Shown in pieces: positions 43,691 through 53,491 of a stretch of DNA of 64,000 nucleotides. This DNA comes from Marinomonas sp. UCMA 3892 (lineage in GTDB: Bacteria > Pseudomonadota > Gammaproteobacteria > Pseudomonadales > Marinomonadaceae). The notes beneath the pieces are model-generated. The model ran no database searches and was not told the DNA's origin. It worked only from the letters and a program-made list of their open reading frames with translations. A program made the position numbers and the translations under genes. Within the stretch, counting starts at the first letter, position 1, and each line of letters begins with the position of its first letter. The stretch covers positions 1 to 64,000 of the forward strand of contig NZ_PTXN01000009.1 in NCBI RefSeq assembly GCF_012726345.1, in the 5' to 3' direction.

Positions 43691-45784
43691 TTATTTGTTC
43701 TCTTCAAGAACAATAACAGCGTCAGCTGCGACAACGCCTGATCCAGCTTTCAACACAAACAATGGGTTGATTTCAGCCGTCACAAGTCGATCACCTAAGC
43801 TGGCAATAAAGTTGGAGAAGTTTACGATCGCTTCTGCAAGCGCTTTGGTATCCCGCAATGCGGCACCACGATAACCATCTAGAAGTGGCCACGAAGTAAG
43901 ATCTCGCATCATACTTTCTGCTTGTTTCAAGCTTAGTCCTTTGCCTTTTTCTAGCAAACGAATCGTCGTATCTTTATACAATTCAGCCGCAACACCACCA
44001 GCACCCAATAAAATTGAAACACCGAGTGCATCTCGGTTTGCGCCGAGAATCAATTCATATCCACCAGATACCATTTCTTCAATCAGGAATGTTTCAGGCT
44101 CATTGCCAGTATGTTTAGCAACCGCTTGCCTCATTACTGTTAGCGCATTGGCGATGTTCGTTTCATCTTGGAACAAAGCTACGCCCCCGATATCACTCTT
44201 GTGCATTAGATTGGCATCCAGCACTTTTAAAACAACAGGTGCTTTCAATGCTTTCACGGCTGCCAAGGCATCGGCCTCATTTTTAACCACTCGACTCTTC
44301 GGTACATTAATACCTGCACTGCTGAAAAGTACTTTTGCCTGAACTTCGTCAAAACTACTGTCACTAAAAGCAGGGGCCGCAGAAACCACTGCTGCCGCTT
44401 TATCGTCTAATGCCGCCAATGCTTCTGGACGAACACGGTACAAAGCTTCCAATCCCGCACTGCAACTTTCAGGAGAAGTAAAGCTTGGAATCCCGGCTTT
44501 ATTAAGACGCTGCAAAGTATCCGGTGCATTTGGACTAACATAAGTGATAACTGGCTTGTCACTGTTTGGTAAACAATCCTGAATCGCACTGACTACAAGA
44601 TCTGGCATAGCCAAACCGGAAGAACCAATAATCACCACCAATGCGTCGTAAGTATTACTTTCAAGCAAAATGGTAATGGCTTTACGCAGTAAGTCTGGCT
44701 GAAGACCTGCCAAGGTGACGTCGATTGGGTTACGATCAAGAACGGTTGGTGTATCGCCTTGAATAGCACGCAAGCGCTCAGCGGTATCTTCATCAGGTAC
44801 TGGCGTTTCAAAGTCCACCATACCCAAGGCATCAGATACCAATGTACCGGCACCACCAGTCGAAGTAAGAATAGCCACGCGACGGCCATGCATAATGCGG
44901 TCATTGGTCAAAGCTGCTGGGATATCAATCAGCTCGTCAAATGTATTCGCACGAATCACACCTAGCTGTTTAAAGAAGGCGTCATAAACGTTATCTTCAC
45001 CCGCAAGCGCGCCAGTATGAGAGCTCGCGGCACGAGCACCAGCTTCAGAACGGCCAATTTTAAAAGCAACAATAGGTTTACCAGCACGGCTCGCCTTTAA
45101 TGCGGCTTCGCGGAAACGATCTGGATTACGAATGGTTTCAAGGTATAAAGCGATGACTTTAGTATTTTCATCGTCTACTAAGTATTCCACAAAGTCAGAC
45201 ACTTCTAGATCTACTTCGTTACTAGTGGATACCAGAGAAGACAAACCAATGCCCTTACCTGCGGCACGAGACAACAGCGCCCCGAGAACACCACCACTTT
45301 GGGAGACAACGGCAATGTTACCCACGGGCAAATCGGCCACTTCCAATGCGCCACTGGCAGACAGAGGAATTTTGTTAGTGAGGTTAATAAGGCCAATCGT
45401 GTTTGGCCCAAGAATGCGCATATCGCCGGCAGCATCAAGTAACTCTTGTTGCATATTCAGGCCATCATCACCAGCTTCGGCAAAGCCACTCGCTAAAACA
45501 ACCGCAGCTTTACAACCTAGCTTGCTTAAAAAGCGAACGGCATCAATGCTTCTTTTCGCACCCAACAATACCAAAGCAACATCCGGTGCCGCTGGAATAT
45601 CATCAATCGATTGGTAGCATTTAAGCCCTTGAATTTCTGTGGCCTTGGGGTTCACTGGATAAATATCCCCCGTAAAGCCATGTTTTAGTAAATAAGAAAC
45701 TGGGCGACCAGAGGTTTTGCTTGGATCAGCAGAAGCACCAATTACCGCAACACTTTTTGGGTTTAATAAGGCGTCCATATGCAT
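43691..45784 (-). CDS. Acyl-CoA ligase of the ADP-forming acetate-CoA ligase family
   Basis: A 697-residue fused alpha-beta enzyme of the NDP-forming acyl-CoA synthetase superfamily. Order: CoA-binding domain (SVAVIGASADPSKTSGRP, about 10-130), succinyl-CoA-ligase-like domain with the phospho-histidine loop SSHTGALAGED (about 260-270), and a C-terminal ATP-grasp domain (from about 480, with VLKVLDANLMHKSDIGGVAL). It makes an acyl-CoA from a free acid, so it probably activates the substrate of the operon. It overlaps the enoyl-CoA hydratase stop (TAATG), with GGAG 7 bp before the start. Confidence 0.9.
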   Translation of the reverse strand: MHMDALLNPKSVAVIGASADPSKTSGRPVSYLLKHGFTGDIYPVNPKATEIQGLKCYQSIDDIPAAPDVALVLLGAKRSIDAVRFLSKLGCKAAVVLASGFAEAGDDGLNMQQELLDAAGDMRILGPNTIGLINLTNKIPLSASGALEVADLPVGNIAVVSQSGGVLGALLSRAAGKGIGLSSLVSTSNEVDLEVSDFVEYLVDDENTKVIALYLETIRNPDRFREAALKASRAGKPIVAFKIGRSEAGARAASSHTGALAGEDNVYDAFFKQLGVIRANTFDELIDIPAALTNDRIMHGRRVAILTSTGGAGTLVSDALGMVDFETPVPDEDTAERLRAIQGDTPTVLDRNPIDVTLAGLQPDLLRKAITILLESNTYDALVVIIGSSGLAMPDLVVSAIQDCLPNSDKPVITYVSPNAPDTLQRLNKAGIPSFTSPESCSAGLEALYRVRPEALAALDDKAAAVVSAAPAFSDSSFDEVQAKVLFSSAGINVPKSRVVKNEADALAAVKALKAPVVLKVLDANLMHKSDIGGVALFQDETNIANALTVMRQAVAKHTGNEPETFLIEEMVSGGYELILGANRDALGVSILLGAGGVAAELYKDTTIRLLEKGKGLSLKQAESMMRDLTSWPLLDGYRGAALRDTKALAEAIVNFSNFIASLGDRLVTAEINPLFVLKAGSGVVAADAVIVLEENK

Positions 45785-46578
45785 TATTTATCTCCTGCTG
45801 CGCGATCAAGAAAAGCTTGAACAGACTGACGATGCTCAAAAGAGGTATAACAAATACCTTGCGCTTTGCTGCCTTCCGCGAACACTTGGTGTTCAGACAT
45901 CTCGTAGCTTTTATTCAGAATGGATTTAGTTAACGCAATAGCCGTTCTTGAACCACTGCTCATTTCTTCGGCCATTTCAATTGCCTTATCAAGCAGCTCA
46001 TCAGATTCACAAATTCGATCTGCAATACCTAATTCCAAAGCTTCTGCCTGCGCCACTTTACGGCCACTAAAAATCAAATCTTTGGCTTTACTTAAACCAA
46101 CACGACGCGGTAAGAAATATAAACCGCCACCATCAGGAACTAGACCACGGGCAATATAAGCCCAAGTAAAGCTTGCGAAAGGTGCTGCAACAATAAAGTC
46201 ACAAGACAAAGCAAAGTCAGCACCAAGACCGGCCGCCGCACCGTTTACCGCAGCAACTGTAGGAATTGGTAAATTAAGTAATAAGCTGGCGGCATAATGG
46301 ACGCCTTGTTGTCGATCCCAACCATTAAAACCAACAGTAGATAAATCCGCTTCCATTCTGACTTTCATGCCCGCAATGTCACCGCCAGCACAAAAACCTT
46401 TACCTTCACCTGTTACCACTAAGGCCTTGATATTTTTGTCGGAACGGATATTAAGAAGATGTTGTACAAGCTCCGCACGCATCGCATCGCTCATAGCGTT
46501 ACGTTTGTCTGGACGATTGAGTGTAAGTATTGCGATATTATTCTTGGTTTCAAACTTAACCAGAGGTGACTGACTCAT
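45784..46578 (-). CDS. Enoyl-CoA hydratase/isomerase family protein
   Basis: A 264-residue crotonase. Oxyanion-hole segments are GKGFCAGGDIAGMK and AAVNGAAAGLGADFALSCDF. The position usually holding the first catalytic Glu falls in the TWAYIARGLVPDGGGLYFLP segment, which carries an Asp, as in isomerase/thioesterase-like members; true hydratases have Glu here. So the reaction may be isomerisation or a ring-opening step. The frame extends to 46629, but GAGG lies 6 bp before the ATG at 46578. First gene of the CoA operon. Confidence 0.88.
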   Translation of the reverse strand: MSQSPLVKFETKNNIAILTLNRPDKRNAMSDAMRAELVQHLLNIRSDKNIKALVVTGEGKGFCAGGDIAGMKVRMEADLSTVGFNGWDRQQGVHYAASLLLNLPIPTVAAVNGAAAGLGADFALSCDFIVAAPFASFTWAYIARGLVPDGGGLYFLPRRVGLSKAKDLIFSGRKVAQAEALELGIADRICESDELLDKAIEMAEEMSSGSRTAIALTKSILNKSYEMSEHQVFAEGSKAQGICYTSFEHRQSVQAFLDRAAGDK

Positions 46579-46999
46579 AATAGCCTCGTTTATTTTAAAC
46601 TTATTTATTTTTGAGGAAGGCCAAAACATAGTCTGGCCAAGGAAGCATTCAATTGTTGAATGAAACCCTTATAAGTCGCAATTGAGCATCCATTAACACA
46701 AACCTAACTAAATGTTAGTCAAAAAAGAATTCGGAATTCGTCTTTAAAATTAAAACAAACCACCCTAAGGACCTTCCCAACAAAAGCTATGGCCTAACCT
46801 AATAAATAGTTAGTTTTGTCCTTTAACCGCTTGAGTCATAGTAATTGAGTACTTATGGCAAGAACTAGAACAACGGAATGACCCTGCTTCCATAGCCATT
46901 TGAAAAAACAATAATAATTCGATTGTCTGTTATCCGAACTGCCTTATCAGATCACATTCTGAAAAGACAAAAACAGGTTAATAGATAAAGAGGACTAAC
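46579..46999. promoter_or_regulatory. Divergent control region between the CoA operon and tctBAC
   Basis: A 421 bp AT-rich gap with no gene. It holds two inverted repeats of the same pentamer, CTAAC-N5-GTTAG (46704-46718) and CTAAC-N10-GTTAG (46794-46813). The same pentamers flank the T-N11-A palindrome at 39841-39870, so the GcvA-like regulator may act here too. No confident -10/-35 pair was found. Confidence 0.4.
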
Positions 47000-47488
47000 A
47001 TGAAAAAAATAAATGACACACCCACCTCAGAGCATCAATTTAGGCTACCTTTCAGTGTATTAGAGGTCATTATCAGTGTCGCTGTACTGATTATTGGCAT
47101 CTTTTATCTAATTGAAACATTACCTTTAGCATCGATGGCATCTGGCTCTCAAGTAGGACCAGGCGGTTTCCCTTTGGGAATCGCCATCATCACGGTGACG
47201 CTTACATCTATGCTGCTGATAAGCAGTGTGATAAAGCTTTTAAAACAAACTGATTCACATCATGTGACCTTCCACCGTTTTATCTATGTGCTGATTAGTA
47301 CCGGCGTCATTGTGTTAATCGGAGGCAATTTAGAGTCACTCGGGGCTTTTTTCAGTACATGGATAATGGCCACAGGCATCATGTTTTGCTGTGGAGAAAG
47401 AGGTCTACGACTACTTATTCTACCACCTTGCATTGGCGCGACTATTTACGTCATTTTTGTCATCGCCCTTGGCGTTTACTTTCCATAG
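47000..47488 (+). CDS. tctB: Tripartite tricarboxylate transporter small membrane subunit TctB
   Basis: A 162-residue membrane protein with four hydrophobic helices and the TctB-typical SQVGPGGFPLGIAII after the first helix. It pairs with TctA in the TTT transporter for carboxylates. AGAGGAC lies 4 bp before the ATG; tctA follows after 9 bp. Confidence 0.9.
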   Translation: MKKINDTPTSEHQFRLPFSVLEVIISVAVLIIGIFYLIETLPLASMASGSQVGPGGFPLGIAIITVTLTSMLLISSVIKLLKQTDSHHVTFHRFIYVLISTGVIVLIGGNLESLGAFFSTWIMATGIMFCCGERGLRLLILPPCIGATIYVIFVIALGVYFP

Positions 47489-47497
47489 GATGTAATC

Positions 47498-48973
47498 ATG
47501 TTTGATAATTTAGTAATGGGGTTTCATGCGTTTGCTGATCCATATGTGTTTCTAGGGCTTTTAGTCGGCGCATTTTTAGGATATCTAATTGGTGCTATTC
47601 CAGGCTTAGGACCAACTTTAGGTGTCTCACTTCTTATTCCGTTCACCTACAGCGTAGACCCTCTTGTCGCTGTGGTTACACTAGTATCACTTTACGCAGC
47701 AGCCGAATACGGTGGCGCGATCTCTGCCATATTAATCAACTCGCCAGGAACAGCAGCGGCGGTTGCAACCTCTTGGGACGGTTATCCTCTTACGCAAAAA
47801 GGCAAAGCTGGGGTTGCGCTTAACATCTCCATTATCTCGTCTGGTATCGGTATTTTTATTAGTACCATTTTGCTTTTCTTTACTGCGGTACCATTGTCTG
47901 AATTTGCCTTAAACTTTGGTCCCGAGGCTTACTTCTCTCTTGCATTAATGGGGCTTAGTTTAGTCTCTATTTTTGCTTCAGGTTCGCTGATAAAAGGCGG
48001 TATTGCAATGATGATAGGCTTAGGCTTAGCAACCATTGGCCTGGATGCACAAACTGGGGTGCCACGCTTTGCCTTTAATCCTGAGTTCTTTGAAGGTTTA
48101 CCCTTAGTACCTGCTTTACTAGGTCTATTCGCTTTGTCTGAAGTCTTGTTTATGATTGAACAATCGCGTCAGGAACCGCACAAAAGCAGTACCATGAGTG
48201 GTATTTTTGTTGTGCCATTTAACGTCTACTACAAGTTGAAATACACATTATTACGTAGCTCACTTATTGGTTATATTATCGGCATCATTCCTGGAGCGGG
48301 TGCTTCTATTGCTTCATTCTTATCATATGGTGTTGCAAAGCGCGTATCAAAAACACCTGACGAATTTGGCAAAGGCAGTTTAGAAGGTATTTCAGCGTCC
48401 GAATCAGCAAACAATGCTGCTGTTTCTGGTGCGCTTGCCCCACTACTCGCTTTAGGTATTCCCGGCTCACCAACCACAGCAATTATTATTGGCGCCTTGA
48501 TGATTCATGGCATTCAACCGGGACCATTGTTGTTCACAATGAACCCTGAAGTGCCATTCACTATCTTTGCTTCACTCTGGATTAGTGTGCCAATCATGGT
48601 GCTAATCGGCCTTCTCGGGGCTAAATATTGGGCAAAAGTAGCGGATGTGCCTCGTTCTATTTTAGCGGCTATCGTGACTTGTATTTGTTTAATGGGCGCT
48701 TATTCTTCCGAAAACTCCATGTTTCCTGTCTATATTACGATTGCGTTTGGCTTGCTTGGTTATATTTTCCGCAAAGCAGATATTCCACTAGCGCCTATCG
48801 TATTGGCATTGGTATTGGGCGAAATGCTAGAAACGAACTTCCGTCGTGCTGTGGTTATCTCAGGCGGGGACTATTGGGTCTTCTTCCAAAAACCACTGTC
48901 ACTAATCTTACTTTCTGTGGCTATTATTTCTTTCCTAATACCTTTTGTTAAATGGATTAGAAGCAAAATTTAA
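47498..48973 (+). CDS. tctA: Tripartite tricarboxylate transporter large permease TctA
   Basis: A 491-residue permease with about 11-12 hydrophobic helices. The signature segments GAIPGLGPTLGVSLLIPFTY and its internal repeat GIIPGAGASIASFLSYG show the two-fold repeat of the family, and GIPGSPTTAIIIGALMIHG is present. It imports a carboxylate by cation symport with a TctC binding protein. Followed by a hairpin before tctC. Confidence 0.93.
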   Translation: MFDNLVMGFHAFADPYVFLGLLVGAFLGYLIGAIPGLGPTLGVSLLIPFTYSVDPLVAVVTLVSLYAAAEYGGAISAILINSPGTAAAVATSWDGYPLTQKGKAGVALNISIISSGIGIFISTILLFFTAVPLSEFALNFGPEAYFSLALMGLSLVSIFASGSLIKGGIAMMIGLGLATIGLDAQTGVPRFAFNPEFFEGLPLVPALLGLFALSEVLFMIEQSRQEPHKSSTMSGIFVVPFNVYYKLKYTLLRSSLIGYIIGIIPGAGASIASFLSYGVAKRVSKTPDEFGKGSLEGISASESANNAAVSGALAPLLALGIPGSPTTAIIIGALMIHGIQPGPLLFTMNPEVPFTIFASLWISVPIMVLIGLLGAKYWAKVADVPRSILAAIVTCICLMGAYSSENSMFPVYITIAFGLLGYIFRKADIPLAPIVLALVLGEMLETNFRRAVVISGGDYWVFFQKPLSLILLSVAIISFLIPFVKWIRSKI

Positions 48974-48982
48974 TCGTTGCCT

Positions 48983-49016
48983 AGTTAGGCCATCCGATAC
49001 AAATTGGGTGGCCTAA
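48983..49016 (+). terminator. Intercistronic hairpin between tctA and tctC
   Basis: 9 bp perfect stem GTTAGGCCA/TGGCCTAAC with short inner pairing and no T-tract. It may set different mRNA levels for permease and binding protein. The remaining gap to tctC (49017-49221) shows no gene. Confidence 0.55.
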
Positions 49017-49221
49017 CTCATCTAATAAGAAATACAAAAAACCACCCATCCTTAGCCAACATTAATTTAAGCTCTGTTTCTTTAAAAACAGCTCCTCTAA
49101 CCTTTGGTAACCCAAGCCATTACTTATGGTCAGTAGCTCCATCTCTTACCTTCTGCGACTCTTTCTATGGGGAACATATCCTTCTCTTCCAACAAAAATA
49201 AACAATAAGGGAGATCATCGA

Positions 49222-50220
49222 ATGATGATTCATAAACTTTTTAAGAATACAGGCAAATTTCTAAGCATTGCGACTATTGCGCTCTCTGCTACCGTTGCGA
49301 CAAGCTCAGCTTACGCAGAAAGTGATTGGCCCACGGGACCTGTAAAAATGATCATGCATACTAAAGCTGGCGGTTCTGCTGATGTATTTATTCGCACTCT
49401 GGCGAAAAGCCTAGAACCACAAATTGGGCAAGAAATTATTGTCATCAACTCCCCGGGCGGCGGTGGTGCCAGCCAAATGGGACGAATTCGTCCAGCAGAT
49501 CCAGATGGCCTGACTCTGGGCATCAACACTCTTACTCACTTCACTGGCATGTTAACCAATCTAAAAGGCACGTTTGCTCTGGATGACTTTTCATGGATCG
49601 CTTCCACTCAGGAAGACGCTATCATCTTCTTTGTTAAAGAAGATTCTGACATCAAGAACATTGATGATTTAATTGCTAAAGCACGCAGCAATAATGGCAG
49701 CATCAGCATAGGTGGTTTTGGTCCAATCGGGTCCATGCAAAATATTGGCATGTCTATGTTGGCAAAATCAGCAGGTGTCGATCTTAAATGGGTCGGTTTC
49801 AATGCCACACCAGATATTATCTCTGCCTTATTGGGGGGACATGTAGATGTCGGTATTTCCAACTTGGGCGCCCTAAAATCATTTTTTGATGCCGACCGGA
49901 TCAAAGGCTTAGGCGTGCTTGGTGAAAAACGTTTATCCAGCTTACCTGACGTAGCGACCATTACCGAACAAGGGTATGACGTTGATAATAGTTGGTTACA
50001 GGTTCGAGGTGTCTTTGGCCCCGCTAACATTCCGATGGAAACACAGCAAAAAATCGCCGATGCCTTCCATAAAGCCATGCAATCAGATTACTACCAACAA
50101 TATGCCCGTGCAGCTGGTGTAGAAGATTCATTAATGGGGCCTGAAGCGTACACCACCTTTGTGAAAAAAATCTCCAAAATTGCAAAAGTTCAGCTAGAGG
50201 AAGCTGGCGTCTTGAAATAA
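49222..50220 (+). CDS. tctC: TTT-family substrate-binding protein TctC
   Basis: A 332-residue periplasmic binding protein with a signal peptide (KNTGKFLSIATIALSATVAT, ending AYA before ESDWPTGPV). The ligand-loop segments NSPGGGGASQ and NATPDIISALLGGHVDVG match the paralogue at 37752-38738. The frame extends to 49126, but the ATG at 49222 has GGGAG 8 bp upstream and starts the signal peptide. Its place after tctBA makes it the cognate binding protein. Its substrate is probably an organic acid that the CaiB-type transferase then activates. Confidence 0.92.
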   Translation: MMIHKLFKNTGKFLSIATIALSATVATSSAYAESDWPTGPVKMIMHTKAGGSADVFIRTLAKSLEPQIGQEIIVINSPGGGGASQMGRIRPADPDGLTLGINTLTHFTGMLTNLKGTFALDDFSWIASTQEDAIIFFVKEDSDIKNIDDLIAKARSNNGSISIGGFGPIGSMQNIGMSMLAKSAGVDLKWVGFNATPDIISALLGGHVDVGISNLGALKSFFDADRIKGLGVLGEKRLSSLPDVATITEQGYDVDNSWLQVRGVFGPANIPMETQQKIADAFHKAMQSDYYQQYARAAGVEDSLMGPEAYTTFVKKISKIAKVQLEEAGVLK

Positions 50221-50227
50221 GTGCCAT

Positions 50228-50255
50228 AGGGTAGCTGCCACATACTAGCTACCCT
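50228..50255 (+). terminator. Hairpin between tctC and the CoA transferase gene
   Basis: 9 bp perfect stem AGGGTAGCT/AGCTACCCT with a 10-base loop, followed by TAAAC. Weak terminator or stabiliser. Confidence 0.5.
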
Positions 50256-50344
50256 TAAACATCTGCAAAAACACAGACAAGGATGTCTTGAAGCAATAAC
50301 AATATTAGGCTTATCTACCCATTTCTTAAGAGGTCAATATCCCC

Positions 50345-51538
50345 ATGCCAAAAGCATTTGATAAAATCCGCGTAATAGACACCACACATGTTCTTGCTGG
50401 TCCGTTTGCCAGCTATCAGCTTGCTGTTCTTGGTGCTGAAGTCATCAAGGTAGAATCGCCTGATGATCCAGACCAAGCTCGTCTACAAGGCTCAGACAGA
50501 GCATTAAACGACATCGGTATGGGGACGGCGTTTATGTCACAGGCGTCCAACAAAAAAACACTTGCTCTGGATCTAAAAACCGAAGCAGGAAAAGAAGCCA
50601 TGAAACGCCTTATTAGCACAGCAGATGTGTTTGTTGAAAACTATCGCCCAGGTGCTTTTGACGCCCTTGGTTTAGGCTATGAAGAGATGTCTAAACTGAA
50701 TCCCAAGCTTATTTACTGTTCTATCTCAGCGTTTGGATCCACAGGGCCACGCCGTGAGCTAACCGCTTATGACAATGTGATTCAAAGTTTTTCTGGCATG
50801 ATGGCCATGACAGGCCATGGTGATGGTAGACCACTCAAAAGCGGTGCTCCTGTGGTAGATTATGCCACTGGCACAACCGCTGCGTTTGCTATTTCAACTG
50901 CTCTTTTTCAAAGAGAAAGAGAGGGTGGCAAAGGCCAATTTATTGATGTATCCATGCTTGATGTGGCGATGATCCTGTATAGTTCACATCTAACAAGCTA
51001 CATGTGGAACGGCAAACACCCAGAACAAAAAGGCAATGTTTTTCCTTTTGCCACCATTGGCTGTTATGAAGCTGCAGACGCTCCGCTGATGATTGCAGCA
51101 TCTAACTTGGCTCAACAAAAAGCCTTATGGACCGCACTTGAACGTGAAGACATGATCAAAACCAACAATAACCAGCGCTTAGACGGCCATGCCGAAGAAG
51201 CCGCCGTGTTAGCCAGTATTATGAAAAATCAAACGGCTGATTATTGGGAGTCGTTTCTAAATGAAAAGCGCGTCCCTGCTTCCCGAATTCGTCGTATGGA
51301 AGAAGCCCTAGCCGATCCACAAGTTGCCGCTCGTAATGCGATACAAACACTTAATGACCCTGACAGCCAAGTAAATGGCTTAAAGGTGCCAGTATCTGCA
51401 TTTAATTTATCCAGCAGTCCTGCAGAAGTGGACAAGGCCCCTCAGCCAGTTGGAGCGCAAAGCGCAGAACTACTCAAAGAGCTTGGCTACTCCGAACAAG
51501 ACATCGCCAAGATGCGAGAACAAGGCGCCACAAACTAG
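50345..51538 (+). CDS. CaiB/BaiF family III CoA transferase
   Basis: A 397-residue class III CoA transferase. Landmarks are LAGPFASYQLAVLGAEVIKVE at the N terminus, the PGAFDALGLGYE segment and the catalytic Asp in GQFIDVSMLDVAM. It moves CoA between carboxylic acids, for example from succinyl-CoA. Co-directional with tctBAC, so it probably activates the acid imported by that transporter. A good terminator follows. Confidence 0.92.
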   Translation: MPKAFDKIRVIDTTHVLAGPFASYQLAVLGAEVIKVESPDDPDQARLQGSDRALNDIGMGTAFMSQASNKKTLALDLKTEAGKEAMKRLISTADVFVENYRPGAFDALGLGYEEMSKLNPKLIYCSISAFGSTGPRRELTAYDNVIQSFSGMMAMTGHGDGRPLKSGAPVVDYATGTTAAFAISTALFQREREGGKGQFIDVSMLDVAMILYSSHLTSYMWNGKHPEQKGNVFPFATIGCYEAADAPLMIAASNLAQQKALWTALEREDMIKTNNNQRLDGHAEEAAVLASIMKNQTADYWESFLNEKRVPASRIRRMEEALADPQVAARNAIQTLNDPDSQVNGLKVPVSAFNLSSSPAEVDKAPQPVGAQSAELLKELGYSEQDIAKMREQGATN

Positions 51539-51568
51539 GTATCTAGCGAAATACCATCATATTTTTCT

Positions 51569-51605
51569 AAGGGGCGAACTCATTCCAGATGATTCGCCCT
51601 TTTTA
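51569..51605 (+). terminator. Rho-independent terminator after the CoA transferase
   Basis: Stem AAGGGGCGAA/TTCGCCCTT with one bulged G and a 14-base loop, then TTTTT, 30 bp after the stop. Confidence 0.75.
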
Positions 51606-51716
51606 CCGTATAAAATACATTCAAGATAAGCATAAATTTTATAGTGACGAGGAACTTAACTCAGCACTAGAATTCCGTTTGGCAGTACTTTTTCTTTTCT
51701 ATCAAAGGCCACAACA

Positions 51717-52235
51717 ATGATCTACACAGTAGAATGCTCATTCAATGATCCAGCTAAAGAAGCAGAATGGAATAAGTTTTATAGTAACGACAAACTGCCC
51801 GCTCTTATTTCTGTCAACGGTTTCTTCACCTCTCAACGCTTCATTGCATTAACCAACGACTGCCCGCGTTATCTCGCCATACACAGCATAGACGAAGCAG
51901 ACGTACTAACCAGCCAGCATTACAAAAACGCTGGCGGCGGTAACTTTGCTAAATGGCAAGAACACATCACAGATTGGCACCGCAATATTTACGATATGCC
52001 CAAACGAGCTCAGGCAGTGAATAACGATGAATACTTACTTTGTAGCGAGGAATCACCACAAGCTTTAATAGACCTTGGGCTAGATCCCATTAGGTTAAAC
52101 GCCATCGCATTAGATAAACATCCTGCGCAGCGTTGGCTGGCGGTTTCAAACCAGCTCCCAATAGATGAAATCAAAGCTAGCTCAGCAAAAATTCATATCT
52201 ACCAAGCCATGGGAAAACAACTTCAAAGTTTTTAA
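51717..52235 (+). CDS. Hypothetical protein, dimeric alpha/beta-barrel-like
   Basis: A 172-residue protein of uncertain family. It begins YTVECSFNDPAKEAEWNKFY and continues with LPALISVNGFFTSQRF and RYLAIHSID, the strand-helix pattern of EthD/ABM-like dimeric alpha-beta barrels. Such proteins are small degradative or ligand-binding enzymes. It converges with the chemoreceptor gene across only 6 bp, with no terminator between them. Confidence 0.6.
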   Translation: MIYTVECSFNDPAKEAEWNKFYSNDKLPALISVNGFFTSQRFIALTNDCPRYLAIHSIDEADVLTSQHYKNAGGGNFAKWQEHITDWHRNIYDMPKRAQAVNNDEYLLCSEESPQALIDLGLDPIRLNAIALDKHPAQRWLAVSNQLPIDEIKASSAKIHIYQAMGKQLQSF

Positions 52236-52241
52236 TAGCTT

Positions 52242-53489
52242 TTAAGAGCGCTGCAATAACTGATTAATAAAAAAAGTAGATTTTTCCATTAACATCTTAG
52301 CTTGGCCATTTAATGATTCTACCGATTGGCTCATCTGTAACGCTTCGTTGTTGACGCTTTGGGCTTGATGATAAATTTCACTCGATGACTGTTGAGCATA
52401 CTCTGCTTGATGAACCAAGGCGTTCAGCCTTTCCCGAATATCATGGGTTGACGTTCGTTGAAGCTGAACACTGTCGGCTACTTCTTGGGAGATATTATTA
52501 ATCTGATTAATAATCACTGACGTGCTTTCTAATCCTTTGATGGTTTGTTCTATCGTGGTTCGAACCAATTCAATTTGATCGGAAATACTGTCGGTGGCTT
52601 GGGAGGTTTGCGAAGCAAGGTTTTTCACTTCCGACGCAACCACCGCAAAGCCTCGCCCTGCTTCACCAGCTCGGGCGGCTTCAATCGCCGCGTTCAAAGC
52701 CAATAAATTGGTTTGATCCGCGATGGATTTTATTAAGCCAATCACTTCACCAATATTCACCGCCGCAGACGACATTTTTTGAATCAAGGCATCCGAACGT
52801 TCTGCTTCTTCGACACCCGTTAAAGAAGCGTCTGTAGCTTGAGAGATTTTATCAGAGATCACTTGCGAGCCTTCCCAAAGCTCACTAACTGAGGCCGAAA
52901 GCGTTTGCATGTTTTGTGCCGAGGCGTCTGTTATTTCCGAGGTTCGTTGTGCTTCTTTTAGTGTCGTTTGAATCGCTGTCACCAAATGCCCAGATGACGT
53001 ATTGAGGCTTGCTGCCGAATCATTAATGTCATTGGCGACACTTTCTACATCGTCTTTAAATTGGTTAGTGAAACCTTCTAACAGCTCTTTATTTTCCAAA
53101 ATCGAAATCGTATAAGGCGTTTTACCAACCATGCTCAAGGTCACAATGGCGGATGTGGTAAAAGTACTGCCATCGGCTTTTTTATAGGTTAAACCACCAC
53201 GCCAATATCGATACTTTTTCAGCTGAACTTTGCCTTCTTCCATCATCTCATCACGAGTTCTTCCGCCTGGCTGAATCTCGTTTAAAATCGTATTAAGGTG
53301 TTTACCTTTTAACTGAGCCGCCGATTTATAGCCTAGCGCCTTCAACATAGCGCTATTCAAAAAGGCTAAGCCTTTGTTTCGACCTGAACCTAAGCAATTA
53401 ATAAAAGCGGGAGACGATAAGTTTTCGATCACTTGATGACCAAGAGTTTGCTGACCAATGAATTGACTAAATAAAGTCGTTAATTTCAT
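52242..53489 (-). CDS. Soluble PAS-domain methyl-accepting chemotaxis protein
   Basis: A 415-residue cytoplasmic chemoreceptor. An N-terminal PAS domain (about residues 20-125, with [20 protein letters not shown]) precedes a signalling coiled coil whose tip, [20 protein letters not shown]-like, is the hallmark of MCPs. No transmembrane helix is present, so it senses an internal signal such as redox state or a metabolite. The frame starts at 53498, overlapping the mutase stop, but AAGGA is better spaced for the ATG at 53489. As the last gene of the Nit1C-type operon it could couple motility to nitrogen or nitrile metabolism. Confidence 0.88.
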   Translation of the reverse strand: MKLTTLFSQFIGQQTLGHQVIENLSSPAFINCLGSGRNKGLAFLNSAMLKALGYKSAAQLKGKHLNTILNEIQPGGRTRDEMMEEGKVQLKKYRYWRGGLTYKKADGSTFTTSAIVTLSMVGKTPYTISILENKELLEGFTNQFKDDVESVANDINDSAASLNTSSGHLVTAIQTTLKEAQRTSEITDASAQNMQTLSASVSELWEGSQVISDKISQATDASLTGVEEAERSDALIQKMSSAAVNIGEVIGLIKSIADQTNLLALNAAIEAARAGEAGRGFAVVASEVKNLASQTSQATDSISDQIELVRTTIEQTIKGLESTSVIINQINNISQEVADSVQLQRTSTHDIRERLNALVHQAEYAQQSSSEIYHQAQSVNNEALQMSQSVESLNGQAKMLMEKSTFFINQLLQRS

Positions 53490-53491
53490 CT

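Noticed and set aside
45132-45617. 161-codon plus-strand frame opposite the acyl-CoA ligase gene
   Set aside because: It lies wholly inside a well-supported gene on the other strand, is Ser/Thr/Pro-rich, has no motif and no ribosome site; a mirror frame. The same holds for 43941-44342, 12372-12821 and 49608-50078.
49217-49231. TCGAATGATGAT near the tctC start, resembling one arm of the CATTCGA box
   Set aside because: The left arm is absent at the required spacing and the sequence overlaps the ribosome site and start codon of tctC.
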